Counted from the stretch's first letter, positions 1 through 11,755 are shown. The stretch is DNA of 64,000 bases from Begonia masoniana (GCA_022432975.1 CM039505.1:23753825-23817824); one strand, 5' to 3'. Translations and numbers: made by a program. The notes: generated by a model not told the origin, from the sequence alone.

Positions 1-39
1 ACCAGCAAGGTTGTATTTCAACTCTCATCCAAGGCTAGT
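1..39 (+). repeat. Fragment of G1-family LTR flanking element A
   Basis: These bases nearly repeat 1142-1180 and resemble 12434-12471, all inside G1 LTRs. The copy stops exactly where the TGATGTG terminus of the next LTR begins at 40, so it appears to be an older LTR that element A landed in. Its left part lies outside the window. Confidence 0.6.
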
Positions 40-1469
40 TGATGTGCCCCGAGACTCGAGGCCCGAGCCAAGTTGAGGTACGTCTTCTATCCATCTTTAT
101 GGCCTAATTTGTTTGCTAATTTTGTAGGTGACAACCCATGGGTTTAAAGGGGGAATTTGTCTTCCCTTAGACAAATTCGTGTTTTTAAGTTTTCTTTGTT
201 TAAAGTTTAGGAAACTTAAACTTGTATTTAATTTATATATTTTTAGGAAATTTTAGTTTTGTTTAAAACTCATTAATTGGCAAATTTTAGTCTTTTAGAA
301 CGTAGTTTTTTTGTAATAGTCCTCAAAGGAAGGTGAACCGAGGCCTAAAGAATGCTGAACCAAGGCCGAACCAAGAGGAACCAAGCTGAACCGGATGAAC
401 CAAGGAGAACAAAGCTTGAACCAAAGCTGAACCAAAGGGCAAAGAAGTGAACCGGCCTGGAGTGCATTCTGCAGACCGAACCGCCCGAGCAGCTTCTTCT
501 TCGCTGCCAACGGCTCTTTTTCTAGATGTTGCCCGATGATTTTTCCAGGCGCCTCTCTTCTTCTTCTTCCCCGATTCTCCCTCTTGTATTTAAGCTTTCC
601 TTCCACCTCTGTAAAACTTTAGCTTAGATTACGAATTTTTGGAATTGCAAAGGAGTTTTCTTCTTGTTTGGAACGCTCTCCGCGAGCGACAGAGAGATTT
701 TCTCTCGGTGCTTCATCGGCGCACAGCGCCTGGATGAAGCCCCCGATTTCATCCCGAGCTCGTGGCTGCTAGGGGGTGATCTTAGTCCCTTTCTTCCTCT
801 TCCAGGCAATGGAAGCAATGAAGAAAAGGGGCGAATGCCATAGTGCCCTCCGCCGAGAATCCTTCGCTGGCAACGACGGATTTCTGTCACCCAAAACGCC
901 GAATCGTTTCTGGGTCGGTTTGTGGTCTTCAATCCACTCCTCCATCATTTCCGCACCATTCTGCACAGCACCCACTTCTTGGAAGCTCGGTATTACCTTC
1001 TCCCCCTCTCGCCATTTTCAATTTCTTATTGCCCTATTTATCGATTTTCTGTTCTGTTTTGGGGTGTTCCTTTGAGCACCGATCATTGTCTCATTTTGCT
1101 ATCTTCCGCATGTGCATTTCTAACTCCATTGCAGGCCTGGAACCAGCAAGGTTGTATTTCAACTCTCACCCAAGGCTAGTTGGATTGTTTCCTTTCAAGA
1201 AGGAGCAAAATCCTGAGAAGTACTGTTTTTACCTCCTCGGACCAGCAAGCACTCTTTCATCCATAACTTTTCATCCACATCGATTCAACCTCTGATTTTT
1301 TGAGGGGATTTTCATCACACCAAAAGTAAGTTGTCATTAAAATTTCAGCTAATGTGAAGTTCATTTGAAGAAGTTGAGCATTGGTAAAATAGAAGTATTT
1401 TTGGCTAAGTAGTTCTGGTTTGCTGAGAGTTTTGTGCTTCAACTTCCAAGACTTAGTTAAAGCACATCA
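40..1469 (+). repeat. 5' LTR of element A
   Basis: Begins TGATGTG and ends CACATCA, a 7-base inverted repeat that recurs at other G1 LTR ends. It is followed by the start of the primer site (TTTGG). A weak TATA-like stretch lies near 585. The segment 1130-1469 closely matches 12430-12760; the segment about 770-1120 recurs inverted at 58080-58290 in element F. Confidence 0.75.
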
Positions 1470-1474
1470 TTTGG

Positions 1475-4400
1475 TGATGTACTTCAGCTTAAAGACAACA
1501 CAACACAACTTATTCTCGGCTGAATAAACAGTTTGATCAAGAAATGATCACATTCCAACGTGCATAAAATCTTCAGTTAACTCCAAATGACTTGAAATTT
1601 TAACACAAACTTACTGTATGTGTAGGTGAAATGCCCTTAAAATTTCAGGGAGTAACTCGTGGTGGTTAAAAAGTTACGGTCGATGGATTGCTTGCTGGTC
1701 CGAGGAGGGAACGAACAACACCTCTCGGATTTGGCTCTTCTTTGGAAGAAAGCACTTCAACTTGCACAAAGAGGATGAATTACAACCTTGTTGGGGGATA
1801 TCCTCATCTAAGAAAGGGAAGATAAAGGCTGCAAAAAGGTGTTCCCACTTCAGTTCACAAAATGGAAACGCAAACTCACTCTAACTGTAACACTCGGCTT
1901 TACGGGATTTTGAATTGTGCGCGTAATGACAATTTTTTTAAATAACCGAAACATGTCCGTTTTGCAAATTAAGAGTTTTAATGGAATTCTTATATTTTAT
2001 ATGAGTTTTGGGAGGATTATGGGAATTTAAGGAATTCAAACCGAGATATAATGCTTAAATTTCTGGTTTTGACCCTATGGAGATTTAATTCGTAGAAATA
2101 GCAAAATAAATTCGTTTGACGAACGGAAAGTTTTATTAGAGCCCTAGTAATAAATCAGAATTGTTGGTGAAATAAGAAAATTTAGAGAAACCGAATCGAT
2201 AGTCAAATAACGAGATAAGTGAAAAATCAAGAGGAAGAGCAAACTTGTCATTTGACAAACCAAATTGATTAAATAAACAAAAAACCCCTTTCTTCTCCAA
2301 CACTTCACGTTTTCTTCTCCCTCTCATCCTCTAACGGCGATTTCCCTTCTCCTCCTCTGTTTCTTTTGAACGTCGGCCAACGTTCCTCCAATCTTCGAAG
2401 TTCCTTCACGTTTTCTTCTCCATCACGGTTCTAGGTAAGTTTTTAGTATTTTGGACGATTTATTCTCGACTTTTAGGTTATTTAACGGTTAGGGTTTTGT
2501 CGGATTATCGCGAAACTAGTCGGGTTTTGTTAGAAATAGTTAGGTATCATTGTATTTGCGAGTATTGAGCAATATTTGGTGATATAATGGATGATTTGGG
2601 CGTTTTGTTTGGAAACTCGGTTTTGGAGAGCTTAGAAACCTCCATTAATGGAGTTTTAGAAATTGTGAGCATAAGCTGTTTGATGAAATGCTTGAGTGAG
2701 GTTTATTAGAATTTTAGGAAATTTCCTTTAGTTAGGAGTTTCGTTAGTTTTCAAAATTTCACGGTTTAGGTCTGCTTTTAACAAAAAACATTGTGGATTT
2801 GCCCTAGGTGGACGAGGCTCATGGACGGCACCTGGATTGCTAAGGACGACAGGTAAGTTCTCGTGACTTACTGTGGCCGATTGGCCTACACCATATGTTG
2901 AGTTTTGTTGTTGAGAATTGTTGGAGCTTGCTTGTTTAATTGCTTTGCCTTGGTTGGGTAGATTAGGTTTGATGGTTTTATAGGATACGTGTTATGATGT
3001 TTTGATGTATTGAGAGGTTTTGATGGTATACTCATTAGGTATGTTTATATTATGTATTGAACTGTTCATGCATCATAGTTTTTAAAATGTCATGGAAAAC
3101 GAATTTACGCATTGATTTCAAAGAAAAAGAATTGCATGCATGTGGCAAGTAAAGTATCATAGTAAACAACGCATGGTGGTTATTCGGGGAGAGGTTCAGA
3201 CCTGGCGTTCCGTGGTGAGCGGGTCTCCCTCCTTTCAGATGGTGTAGGCTATCTACCCGCTTGATGTGCCCTATCCATCTGACTGAGAAAGGCCCCAGCA
3301 ACCAAGACTGACACGTATTGAAATGAAATGACATGGACGACTTTCATTGCATACATGATCATGCATAGACATTTACATAGAACTTACTGAGATTTTTATC
3401 TCATAGGTGTCCTTATGGTGTAGGTGACTTTGAGCAAGGTGAGGACGATGTCCCTCCACCTGACGAGCCTACAACATTGAAGGAGGATGTTCGCGGGAGC
3501 GGCTGATGTAGTCGATGCATACACGACCCATGGGAGCTGTAGGTTATGTATTTTGAGTTATTTTGGATACGTTTAAGTTGGATCCTGAATGTCAATAGAA
3601 ATGGATTGAACGCCCGAGTCCGTTCTCTAACGAGCGAAACGAAAGAAAACGAATAGTCAAATGATGAACGAATGAAAAATGAAATGAAAGAAATCCGATA
3701 AAGGCTTAAGTGAGAACAGGCGAGGATAGTATGCACGTATGCATGTAAACACGCACGACACAGGTCGTGGCGGCACCGACACAGGGTCGGGTCGTCACAC
3801 TAACTTTCGAATATTACTCACCAAAGAGAAGAAATGAAGAAGCTACTTTGAGCAGAAAATGGTTATGCAAATTATCATTCAAAAGTGTTGAAGAGAGGCC
3901 TTAAGGATGGTTTAAATACCATGCCTCTTTTTACAAATTAGGGTTTAGAAGATAGTCAAAGAAGAGTGTCAAAGAGGGGAGGTACTCGGCCACATGGCTT
4001 GGCTGAGTACAACTTGGATTTGCCTTTTTGGGGAAAACCTTTTCTCTCTCACAAGGTAACTTCATGTGGTCTCTCTTCTCTTTCAAATGCCGCCCTCTTC
4101 CTTCCATGATGTGTTCAACTCATACATGCCACAAAAAAAAAGAAAATAAACTAAAGTTTTGAAAGAAAATAAAGGCATGCTCTGTTACATCATTTGTCAC
4201 AAGGAAGATAAATTCCTTCTTCCTTGATTGGTGTGGCTAAGGGTTTCTTCCATGATAGCAAATGGAAAGGCTTCTCCATGTCTTGGAAGGTTGGCTCTCA
4301 TTAGCTCATTGGAGTCCTTCAATTGATCATTCTCCATAACTTCAAAATGGTCGTGCCATGTATGAGGTCCACCTTGCTTGTCACCTTTGGGTGCCTTCTC

Positions 4401-4572
4401 TCTCTTGGTTTGGTTGGGCTTCCTCCTAGATTCCAAATGCTTGCCTTGAAGGTTTGGCTTTAACTTTACTTGTTCCCTAAGATGAAAACCTATAAAAAGA
4501 GAGAACTCATTAAGTGAAAGGTCGACCAAGGTTTTGGCGTGAAATTGGGCGATGACCCCTCTAGACACATCA
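1475..4572 (-). repeat. 3' LTR of element B, split by a solo LTR
   Basis: In element orientation it begins TGATGTGTC at 4572 and ends GTACATCA at 1475. Removing solo LTR 1886-3799 and its duplication leaves about 1179 bases. The right half matches 8081-8816, the partner LTR. A TATA-like TATTTAAA lies on the minus strand near 3912-3920 and recurs near 8170. Confidence 0.75.
1886..3799 (+). mobile_element. Solo LTR (Ty3/gypsy), 1914 bp
   Basis: Begins TGTAACACTCGG and ends GGGTCGTCACA, flanked by a perfect 5-base duplication CTAAC (1881-1885 and 3800-3804). No internal coding region or primer site is present, as expected after LTR-LTR recombination. It shares modules with the LTRs at 28542-30892 and 60196-62986, such as GGTGTAGGTGA followed by a GAGGA/CCTCC block (3417-3470). 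Orientation is taken from the latter, which is followed by a primer site on the plus strand. Confidence 0.88.
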
Positions 4573-4582
4573 TCCTCCCGGG
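4573..4582 (-). other. Polypurine tract of element B
   Basis: Minus strand reads CCCGGGAGGA immediately before the TGATGTG start of the 3' LTR, the expected place for the plus-strand DNA primer. The same tract sits at 56854-56863 in element F, and variants at 11746-11755 and 59651-59660. Confidence 0.75.
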
Positions 4583-5040
4583 ATATTTGAGGATTTGACC
4601 TCAAATCCAAACGGTTGTACTCCTTGTTTTTTTTTTTTTTTTTTGTAGTTGAGGTATCGGCCTTGATCATTAGAGGTGGTTATCTGTGACTCGAGTATGA
4701 AGGCATTGTTGTTGATTCTTATTATCTTCTTGCATGTGCCCTCGGTCCTATGAAGAAATCTTCTAAAGAAGTCCTCGAAGGCAAAAAGTTTAGCTTCCTT
4801 AAAGAGATTATTATGGATAATGGAGAGGCTGGAATGCATGACTAACCAATCAAATATTCCATGTTTGATCTTGAAGGATTCCTTCCAAACATTTCTTGCC
4901 TCGCTTCTTAGTTGAATGTAGCTGATCCTTAATCCTCCTTTGGGAAAAATTAAAGTCCTACTAAACTCATTCACAAGGATAATAAATTGGATTAGTTGTG
5001 GATGGAAGATTAAATAGAAGTTTGTCACCCTGAATGGGGG
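4573..5040 (-). pseudogene. pol C-terminal tail of element B, broken
   Basis: On the minus strand a short block around 4700-4730 reads RINNNAF, the typical integrase C-terminal stretch also seen at 11600 in element A. Downstream comes a tail ending in a SNPQISREDD-like motif shared with 11740 and 56870, after an 18-base T run (4628-4645) where the frame slips. Bases 4740-5028 encode no domain I recognise. The RT, RNase H and integrase core are missing, so this is the far end of an internally deleted polyprotein. Confidence 0.55.
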
Positions 5041-5049
5041 ATGATCCTT

Positions 5050-6845
5050 GTAGAGGCTTCGTTGGCATCACATTCTGACATTGGCCTATAAGAGTTTGAA
5101 CCACTGTGGGGGTGTTCCTCAACTCACCCACTCCTTCTTGACAATCTATGAGATTGAATGCTTCCCCTCCACAAGAGACTTGTCTGACTCCTTCTTGGAA
5201 ATGAGAAGGGTGAATTTCTCCTTTCCTTTCCTCCTCAACTCCTCATCTTGAGCAACTTGTTCCGATTTAAGTGGAGCTAACGTGACCATTTATCCCCAAA
5301 CTTGAAAGAATAGCAATTTGAATAACCTTCATGGAATGTCTTTTTATCATATTGCCAAGGTCTCCCCAAAAAAATATGGCAGATGCTCATTAGCACCACA
5401 TCACATATGATCTTATCCTTCTATCTTTCGATGGAAAAATCTATGCCCACTTGATTGGTGACTTTGACGTTCTCTTGGTCATGTAACCATCCTATCTTGT
5501 GAGGGTTCGAGTGTGGTGAAGTCTCCGATCCTAGTTTGTTCACTAGCTCCGAAAAAGCAACATTGATGCAACTATCACCATTAATGATGAGAGAACAAAC
5601 TTTCTCATTAATCAAACACCGACTATGAAAGAGGTTTTCCCATTGACACCCTTCATCCTTGGCTTGCATTGTTAGGGCTCTTCGGACAACCATCAATAGG
5701 GGTCATTCTTGGGCGTGGAATACTTCTTCTAGTGGTTCAAGGACCTCACTCGAATCCTCCACTAGTTCATCTTTGCTCACCACTTCATTGGTACCCTCTC
5801 TAATAATCATAACTCTTTTATTGGGACATTGAGAAGCAATGTGTCCCAAGTCATGACACTTGAAACACTTAAATCTCTTTTGCCCTTGGTCGAGTGGGGT
5901 CATCCATCTTCTTGTCTTCCATACCTTTTGTAGGCCAACTCCTTGTGCTTGGTTTCTCTTCTACCACCTTAAGGAGGTGACTTGTAAGAGTTCTTGATTT
6001 TGGGAGGAAACCGATTACTAACTCCTTTACCCTTTCTTTTTACTTGTCTTTCCACTTTTATGGCAAGTTGGATTACCACATCCATTGTATCAAAACTTTG
6101 GAGTTCAACAACATCTCCAATATCTCTATTCAACCCTCTAATGAACCGAGCTATAATTTCCTCATCGGGCTCCTTAGACAACTCCTAATTTTGGGGTTTC
6201 AAACTCGATCAAATACTCCTCCACCGATTGTGATTTTTGCCTCAAATTTTAATTTGCAAGAACAACTCTTGCTTGTAGTGGCCAGACATGAACCTTATTC
6301 TCATTACGGACTTCATGACCCTCAAAGTCATGATAGACTCTTCATTCTCGCGTCTCCTTCAAGCTTTCAAGTTCTCCCATCACAAGCTTGCATAACCAGT
6401 TAGTTCCAGCGACACTAAATGAATATTTACCTTTTTCGAGTAGTCATAATAATCAAAGACCTTCTCTACTTTGTCTAACAAATCCAAAAAATGTATCTCC
6501 ATTCCATGAGCTATTAAAAGAAGGGATTAATGCCTTGACATATTTAAACTCATTCATAGAGTCGTGCCTTGCATGATGGCCATCAAATTCCTCATGCTCG
6601 TATTCATCCTCTTCCTCGGATTGTTGGACTCTTCTCCTTGCGGTTCCTTGCTTTCTCCTAGGCAAGGGGGTTTGAGGAGCTCTCTCTGGTTGAGTCTTCA
6701 TCTCCATAATCCACTAATTATTATTGTCCATTTTTTGGTTCAAGTCATCTAGTTGCCCTTGCAAACTAGATTGACCCACACTCGGGTTAGGTGCCATGGG
6801 GGGTTGGCTATTAGTGATATGCCAAGAGGACCATTCACGATCCTG
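5050..6845 (-). pseudogene. gag-protease pseudogene of element B
   Basis: Read right to left: gag N-terminus (about 6840-6714, QPPMAPNPSVGQSS), an acidic Arg-rich stretch and start of the gag core (6707-6453, SFNSSWNGDTFFGF), the end of the core (6181-5969, IARFIRGLNRDIGDVVELQ), an intact CCHC zinc knuckle (about 5870-5825, CFKCHDLGHIASQC), then an aspartic protease region (5696-5421) where the usual IDGGSC site reads INGDSC. Frames change several times and the gag core is partly deleted between 6453 and 6181. Gag would form the particle and bind RNA; protease would cut the polyprotein. Neither can be made from this copy. Assignment rests on close similarity to the gag of element A. Confidence 0.75.
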
Positions 6846-6849
6846 AGCC

Positions 6850-8062
6850 AAGATGTTGTCCTTGGCCAAGTCTACTTCTAACAAGTTTTCTCTTTTTGTA
6901 AGAGAAGAATATTTTGAAGACTTGAAGTGGGAGCCAAGCACCCTAGACTCGGAGAAGCCTCTCCATGTCCTAACTTGGGAGTTTCACTCGACATCACCAA
7001 TTACCAAAGTAGAGCATCACTCGGCCGAGCCTAGTCATTGAAGGAGGAATTTGTCTTTCTTTTTGACACGTGTTGTAATCGAGAATATCTTTTATTTTAT
7101 TTCCAAAAACACCTAGTTATTTTATGTTTGCATTTTCATGCATGGTTGAACGCTTTTTGGAGGTAAAAGGAGCTGTATTTGGAGATGAAGGATCATGAGA
7201 GAGAGAAAGTTGTACTTTCGGCCAATGAGATGGTCGAAGGACCACCCCTTCTAGACCATTCTTCATCTTTTTGTGAGTTGAACCCTAGTTGAAATTGAGG
7301 GAGGTATTTAACCACCTTTTAGCTGCTGTAGCAACCACCTTTTACTAAATGAAAATTGAAGTTTAACTTCCTAAATTTGGAGTTACAAAATCCTTGCTGC
7401 CGGTGAGTTATATTCGAGTAGCTTGGTGTGCATTGTTTCCAAGTTTGTCAGTATACTTGGAAGCTCTTATGAACACTCTTTTTTCTACCTTCTTGGAGGG
7501 TAGAAACCATAGTAAAAGAGTGGAAACTCTAAGACATTGCTAGATGGAGCGTTCTTCCATTTGAAGGACCATAAATCTCGAGAGGTGCACACTTATCACC
7601 TTCCCGGACCAACAAGCCTTCCTGTTTGTATACCTTTTTGTCCACAACGAATCCACCCCTGAAATTTTCAGGATCTTTCAACCATTCCCCAAGTAATTCC
7701 ATGTTACATTTTCAAGTCATTTGGACTATATCCAGAAAGTTACACTGCTTAGAAGTTAGCCCTCTCTTGACCAACTAAGCAGTTCCCTGATCAGTTTTGA
7801 GCACATCCGATTATTCCGAGCATAACTTTCAACCACTGCTTATTTTCCTTTAAAATTTTAAGGGTGTTTCATACACGTGCAAGTAAGTTCTAATTAAAAT
7901 TTCAAAGTATTTGGACCTATTTTTCTATATTTGTTGTTTGTTGGAATTTAGGGAACCTCGGTGATTGCCAATTGGAAATCCGAGGGGAACTAGTGATTTG
8001 CGAAGAGAAGAAATGAAGATTGCCAGTTGCCACACAAGTTACTATAGGTTGAAACACGTCAT
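6850..8062 (+). repeat. Plus-strand G1 LTR with primer site, lodged in element B
   Basis: The sequence resembles the LTRs at 51138-52645 and, in its 3' half, 46453-47042. It ends CACGTCA and is directly followed by TTTGGTATCAGAGCTTTGC (8063-8080), a primer site in plus orientation. The left boundary is not sharp; AGATGTTGTCC near 6850 may be a decayed TGATGTG terminus. A TATA-like GGTATTTAA lies near 7302. Confidence 0.65.
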
Positions 8063-8080
8063 TTGGTATCAGAGCTTTGC

Positions 8081-8816
8081 AAAGAGAAGAAATGAAGAAG
8101 TTACTTTGAGCTGAAAATGGTTATGCAAATTATCATTCAAAAGTGCTAAAGAGAGGCTTTAAAGATGGTTTAAATACCATGCCTCTTCTTACAAATTAGG
8201 GTTTAGAAGATAGTCAAAGAGGGGAGGTACTCGGCTACATGGCTTGGCCGAGTACAACTTGGTTTTGCCATTTTGGGCCTAACCTTTTCTCTCTCTAAGG
8301 TTCACTCTCAAGTGGTCCCTCCTCTTTTTCAAATGCAACCCTCTTCCCTCCATGATGTGTTCAGCTCATACATGCCACAAAAACAAGAAAATAAACTAGA
8401 GTTTTGAAAGAAAATAAAGGCATGCTCGATTACATAATTTGTCACAAGTAAGACAAATTCCTTATTCCTTGATTGGTGTGGCCCAGGGGTGCTCCCATGA
8501 TAGAAAATGGAAAGGCTTCTCCATGTCTTGGAAGGTTGCTCTCATTTGCTCATTGGAGTGCTTCAATTGATTGTTATCCATAACTTTAAAACGGTCGCGC
8601 CATGTTTTAGGTCCACCTTGCTTGTTACATTCAGGTGCCTTCTCTCTCTTGGTTTTGTTGGAATTCCTCCTAGATTCCAAATGCTTGTCTTGAAGGTGTG
8701 ACTTTAACTCTACTTGTTTCCCAAGATGAAAACCTATAAAAAGAGCGAACTCATTAGGTGAAAGGTTAGCCAAGGTTTTGGCATGAAATTGGGCGATGGG
8801 CCCTCTAGGTACATCA
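8081..8816 (-). repeat. Truncated 5' LTR of element B
   Basis: Matches the right part of the 3' LTR (3823-4572) closely but lacks its last ~430 bases; at 8080/8081 it joins abruptly to a plus-strand primer site. In element orientation it begins TGATGTACC at 8816. Confidence 0.7.
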
Positions 8817-8834
8817 TTTGGTATCAGAGCTTTG
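8817..8834 (+). other. Primer-binding site of element A (restored right half)
   Basis: TTTGGTATCAGAGCTTTG contains TGGTATCAGAGC, complementary to the 3' end of plant initiator methionine tRNA. The first five bases are the duplicated target TTTGG; the original copy remains at 1470-1474. Confidence 0.8.
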
Positions 8835-8885
8835 CTCTTTCCTTGCTGATTTTGCTCTATTTGTGGTGTGTTTTTGTTGGCCAAA

Positions 8886-9710
8886 ATGATGACAAGAAGT
8901 GAGGCTAATTACGAACAAAATCAAGAGCCAAATATTCAACCACCTTTAGCACCAAACCCAAAGGAGAGTGAATCTAGTTTCCAAGGACAACTAGATGAGT
9001 TGAATTATAAGCTTGAGAGCATTAGTCAATGGATAATGGAGATGATGAACCAACATGATAGGGTCCCTAAAAAAACTTTGCCTAGGAGAAGCCCAAAAAT
9101 CAAAGGAGAAAAAATAACCACAATGACTTCATTGAAGAAGAAGAATTTAAGAATGAGGAGTATGATATTCCTCATGCAAAGCACGACCCTAATGAAGATT
9201 TGAAGCATGTTAAGGTAACAAATCCTCCATTAAATGGATCTTGTAATGGTTATACATTTTTGGATTGGCTGGATAAGGTAGAAAAAGTGTTTGATTATTA
9301 CAACTATTCGAAAAAAGTGAAGTTACAACTAGTGTCACTAGAGTTAATCAGTTATGCTAGTTTATGGTGGGACAATTTGAAGGCACAAAGAAGGCGTGAA
9401 GGTGATGAGGCTATTGTGACTTGGAGGGTTATGCAGTCTTTGATGAGAAAGAGATTCGTGCCAAACCACTACAAACAAGAGTTGTTTCTACAAATGCAAA
9501 GTTTGAAGCAAAACTCACAATCGATTGAGGAGTACCTAAATGAGTTTGAAACTCTTAAAATTAGAAGTGGATTGGATGAGCCCAAAGAACAAGTTATTGC
9601 AAGATTTATCAGAGATCTGAATAGAGAAATTAGTGATGTTGTGGAGCTACAAACTTTAGAAACCATGAATGTTGTTGTCCAACTTGCCTTAAAAGTTGAA
9701 GACAAGTGAA
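8886..9710 (+). pseudogene. gag pseudogene of element A
   Basis: Starts MMTRSEANYEQNQ at 8886, shared with the gag at 47115. A frameshift near 9110 breaks the basic region. The retrotransposon gag core follows at about 9200-9706 with hallmarks YASLWWDNLK, RFVPNHYKQELF and ARFIRDLNREI. The frame ends at 9707-9709 because one base is missing compared with the copy at 53460, where the RQVKRKGKG tail continues. Gag would package the RNA in cytoplasmic particles. The core is well preserved, but the frameshift and early stop make the gene non-functional. Confidence 0.85.
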
Positions 9711-10560
9711 GAGGAAAGGAAATGGGATTAGTAATCGATTTCCATCTAAAATCGAGAGTTCTTACAAGCCATCATCTAAGGTGGATGAAAAGTAGCCTTT
9801 CACAAAGATTTGGCCTACAAAGAGGGTAGAAGAAAAGAAAGTAGTGAAAGATACCACTCAGCCAAGATCAAGGGAGATGAAGTGTTTCAAGTGCCTTAGA
9901 TTGTAGCACATTGCTTCTCAATGCCCCAATAGAAGAGTTATGATTCTTAGAGAAAGATAAGGGTCTTAGTGAGGACTTGAATCACAAGAAGAAGTATTCC
10001 ATGCTCAAGAAGGGCCACTTTTGATAGTAATCTGAAGAGTTTTCATATCACAAGCCAATTATGAAGATTGTCAAAGAGATAGTATTTTTCATAGCTAATG
10101 TTTAATTAAGGATAATGCGTGTTCTCTCATAATTGATGGAGGAGTTGCACTAATGTTACATCCAGAGACCTTGTAGAGAAACTAGGGTTAGAGACAACCC
10201 TACACCCGAGCCCTTACAAGTTGAGGTGGCTAAATGATCGAGAGAATATTAAGGTTTCTAAGCAAGTGATCATTGACTTTACAATTTGAGGACTCAAGGA
10301 CAAGGTTCTTTGTGACGTGGTACCGATGAGTGCTAGTCACCTTTTGTTAGGAAGACCTTGACAATATGATAGGAGGGTAGTCCATGATGGATACTCCAAC
10401 TATTACTCCTTTAAGTTTGAAGGAAAGACAATCAAATTAGCGCCACTCAAGCTGGAACAAGTGGTTCTAGATTAAGAGCTAAGGAAGGAAGGTCGAAGTC
10501 CATTCTATTCATGTCTAAGAAGGAGTTGAGGAAATCCCTTCTAGAAGAAGGACCTTAATT
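9711..10560 (+). pseudogene. Zinc knuckle and protease remnant of element A
   Basis: A CCHC knuckle is recognisable at about 9878-9925 (KCFKCLRL, stop, HIASQCP), so the Gly-His spacer is hit by a stop codon. The aspartic protease site follows near 10127 (LIIDGG) and a DVVPMSASHLLLGRP block near 10317-10362, with several stops and frame changes. This is the same order as in elements B and E. Confidence 0.7.
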
Positions 10561-10865
10561 TTGTTGATGTTTCGAGAAAAGATGGAAGAATTGGGTAAAA
10601 TTCCGAGAGAGGTTCAGATACTCTTGAATCAATATCAGGATGTGTTCCTGGAAGAGTTACCTCAAGGATTTCCACCCCTTAGGGGTATTCAACACCAAAT
10701 TGATGTGCAACTAGGAGTATTACTACCAAATCGATCATCTTATAGATTGAATCCAGAAGAGGCCAAGGAACTACACAAGCAAGTGCAAGAATTGCTTGAG
10801 AAATGATACATCTGAGAATCCATGAGCCCGTGTGCAGTGCTGACACTATTGGTGCCAAAGAAGGA
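10561..10865 (+). pseudogene. Reverse transcriptase N-terminus, element A
   Basis: About 100 residues of the RT start are readable (QDVFLEELPQGFPP, LNPEEAKELHKQVQELLEK), then a stop, then a VPKKDG motif near 10853-10868. The catalytic YxDD region and all of RNase H are absent: directly after VPKKDG the sequence becomes integrase. The junction lies in a short ATGGA stretch common to both partners. Confidence 0.75.
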
Positions 10866-11755
10866 TGGACTTTGTTTTGGGACTCCCTCGTACGTCCCGA
10901 TCAAAGGAATCAATCATTGTGGTAGGAGACTTGTTTTAAAAATGGCTCACTTCATAGCTTGTTCGAAGACTAGATGACTCTATTCATATAGCTAAGCTTT
11001 TCTTTAAGGAAGTAGTTCGCATGCACGGAATACCAAAGTCCATTGTCTCAGATAGGGACACCAAATTTTTGAGTTAGTTTTCGAGGACTCTTTGGGGAAA
11101 ATTGGGCACCAAGTTGCTATTTAGCATTTCATTTCACCCCCAAACCGATGGTCAAACCGAAGTGGTGAATAAAATAAATTGGCACTTTGCTAAGGAGTAT
11201 AGTAGGCAAGAAGCTCTCCAATTGGGACTTACAACTCCCATATATTGAGTTTGCCTATAACCGAAGTGTACACAACACCACTGAAATGACCCATTTTGAG
11301 GTGGTTTATGGCTTTAACCCCCCTTACACCACAAGACCTTATTCCCTTACCCACGAAAGACATGGTCAATCCTAGTAGAGCAAGTAAAGTCGAACAAGTG
11401 AAGACTTTGCATGAGAAGGTTAGAAAGAACATTCAAAAGAAGAATGAGACATACGCCAACCACGCCAACTGCGGTAGGAAAGAAGTAAAAAAGAAGGCGA
11501 TCTGGTATGGCTACATTTGAGGAAGGAGAGGTTCCCTAGCCAAATAAAATCCAAACTACTCCCTAGAGCCGATGGATCGTTTAAGGTAGTGGAAAGAATT
11601 AATAACAATGCATACAAGCTTGAATTACCAGGAGAATACAGAGTATCCGTAACTTTCAATGTACAAGACTTATCCCCGTACATTAGGAAAGAGACCGAGC
11701 TAGGAGAAGAAGCACATTCGGATTTGAAGTCAAATCCTCAATCACCCGGGAAGGA
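10866..11755 (+). pseudogene. Integrase pseudogene, element A
   Basis: Begins inside the integrase core (MDFVLGLPRT-like with frameshifts at 10866-10945), continues [10 protein letters not shown], a [12 protein letters not shown] block near 11046, [13 protein letters not shown] near 11140-11170, AYNRSVHNTT near 11250, and the C-terminal region [19 protein letters not shown] (11520-11575) with [11 protein letters not shown] and [10 protein letters not shown]. It ends in a tail at about 11720-11755 that runs into the polypurine tract. The N-terminal HHCC finger was lost with RNase H. Integrase would insert the DNA copy into chromosomes. Several stops and frame changes; dead. The C-terminal pattern is typical of plant chromoviruses, but no complete chromodomain is visible. 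Confidence 0.8.

Larger units (their letters stand above)
1475..8816 (-). mobile_element. G1-family Ty3/gypsy element B, pol-deleted, inserted head-on into element A
   Basis: Minus-strand element: 3' LTR at left (1475-4572), polypurine tract 4573-4582, pol tail, protease, zinc knuckle, gag, and a truncated 5' LTR at right (8081-8816). Ends are TGATG...CATCA, and the target-site duplication TTTGG is present on both sides (1470-1474 and 8817-8821). The target is the primer-binding site of element A. No RT, RNase H or integrase core is visible between protease and the pol tail, so this copy is non-autonomous. A plus-strand G1 LTR with its own primer site (about 6850-8080) lies between gag and the 5' LTR and is not explained by a simple single insertion. 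Confidence 0.8.

Noticed and set aside
295..1295. Several 60-150 residue frames on both strands
   Set aside because: All lie inside the LTR of element A, overlap each other on both strands, and show no domain.
4197..4670. 157-residue minus-strand frame as a host gene
   Set aside because: It spans the G1 pol tail, purine tract and LTR start; the same frame recurs at 8462-8884 and in other G1 copies.
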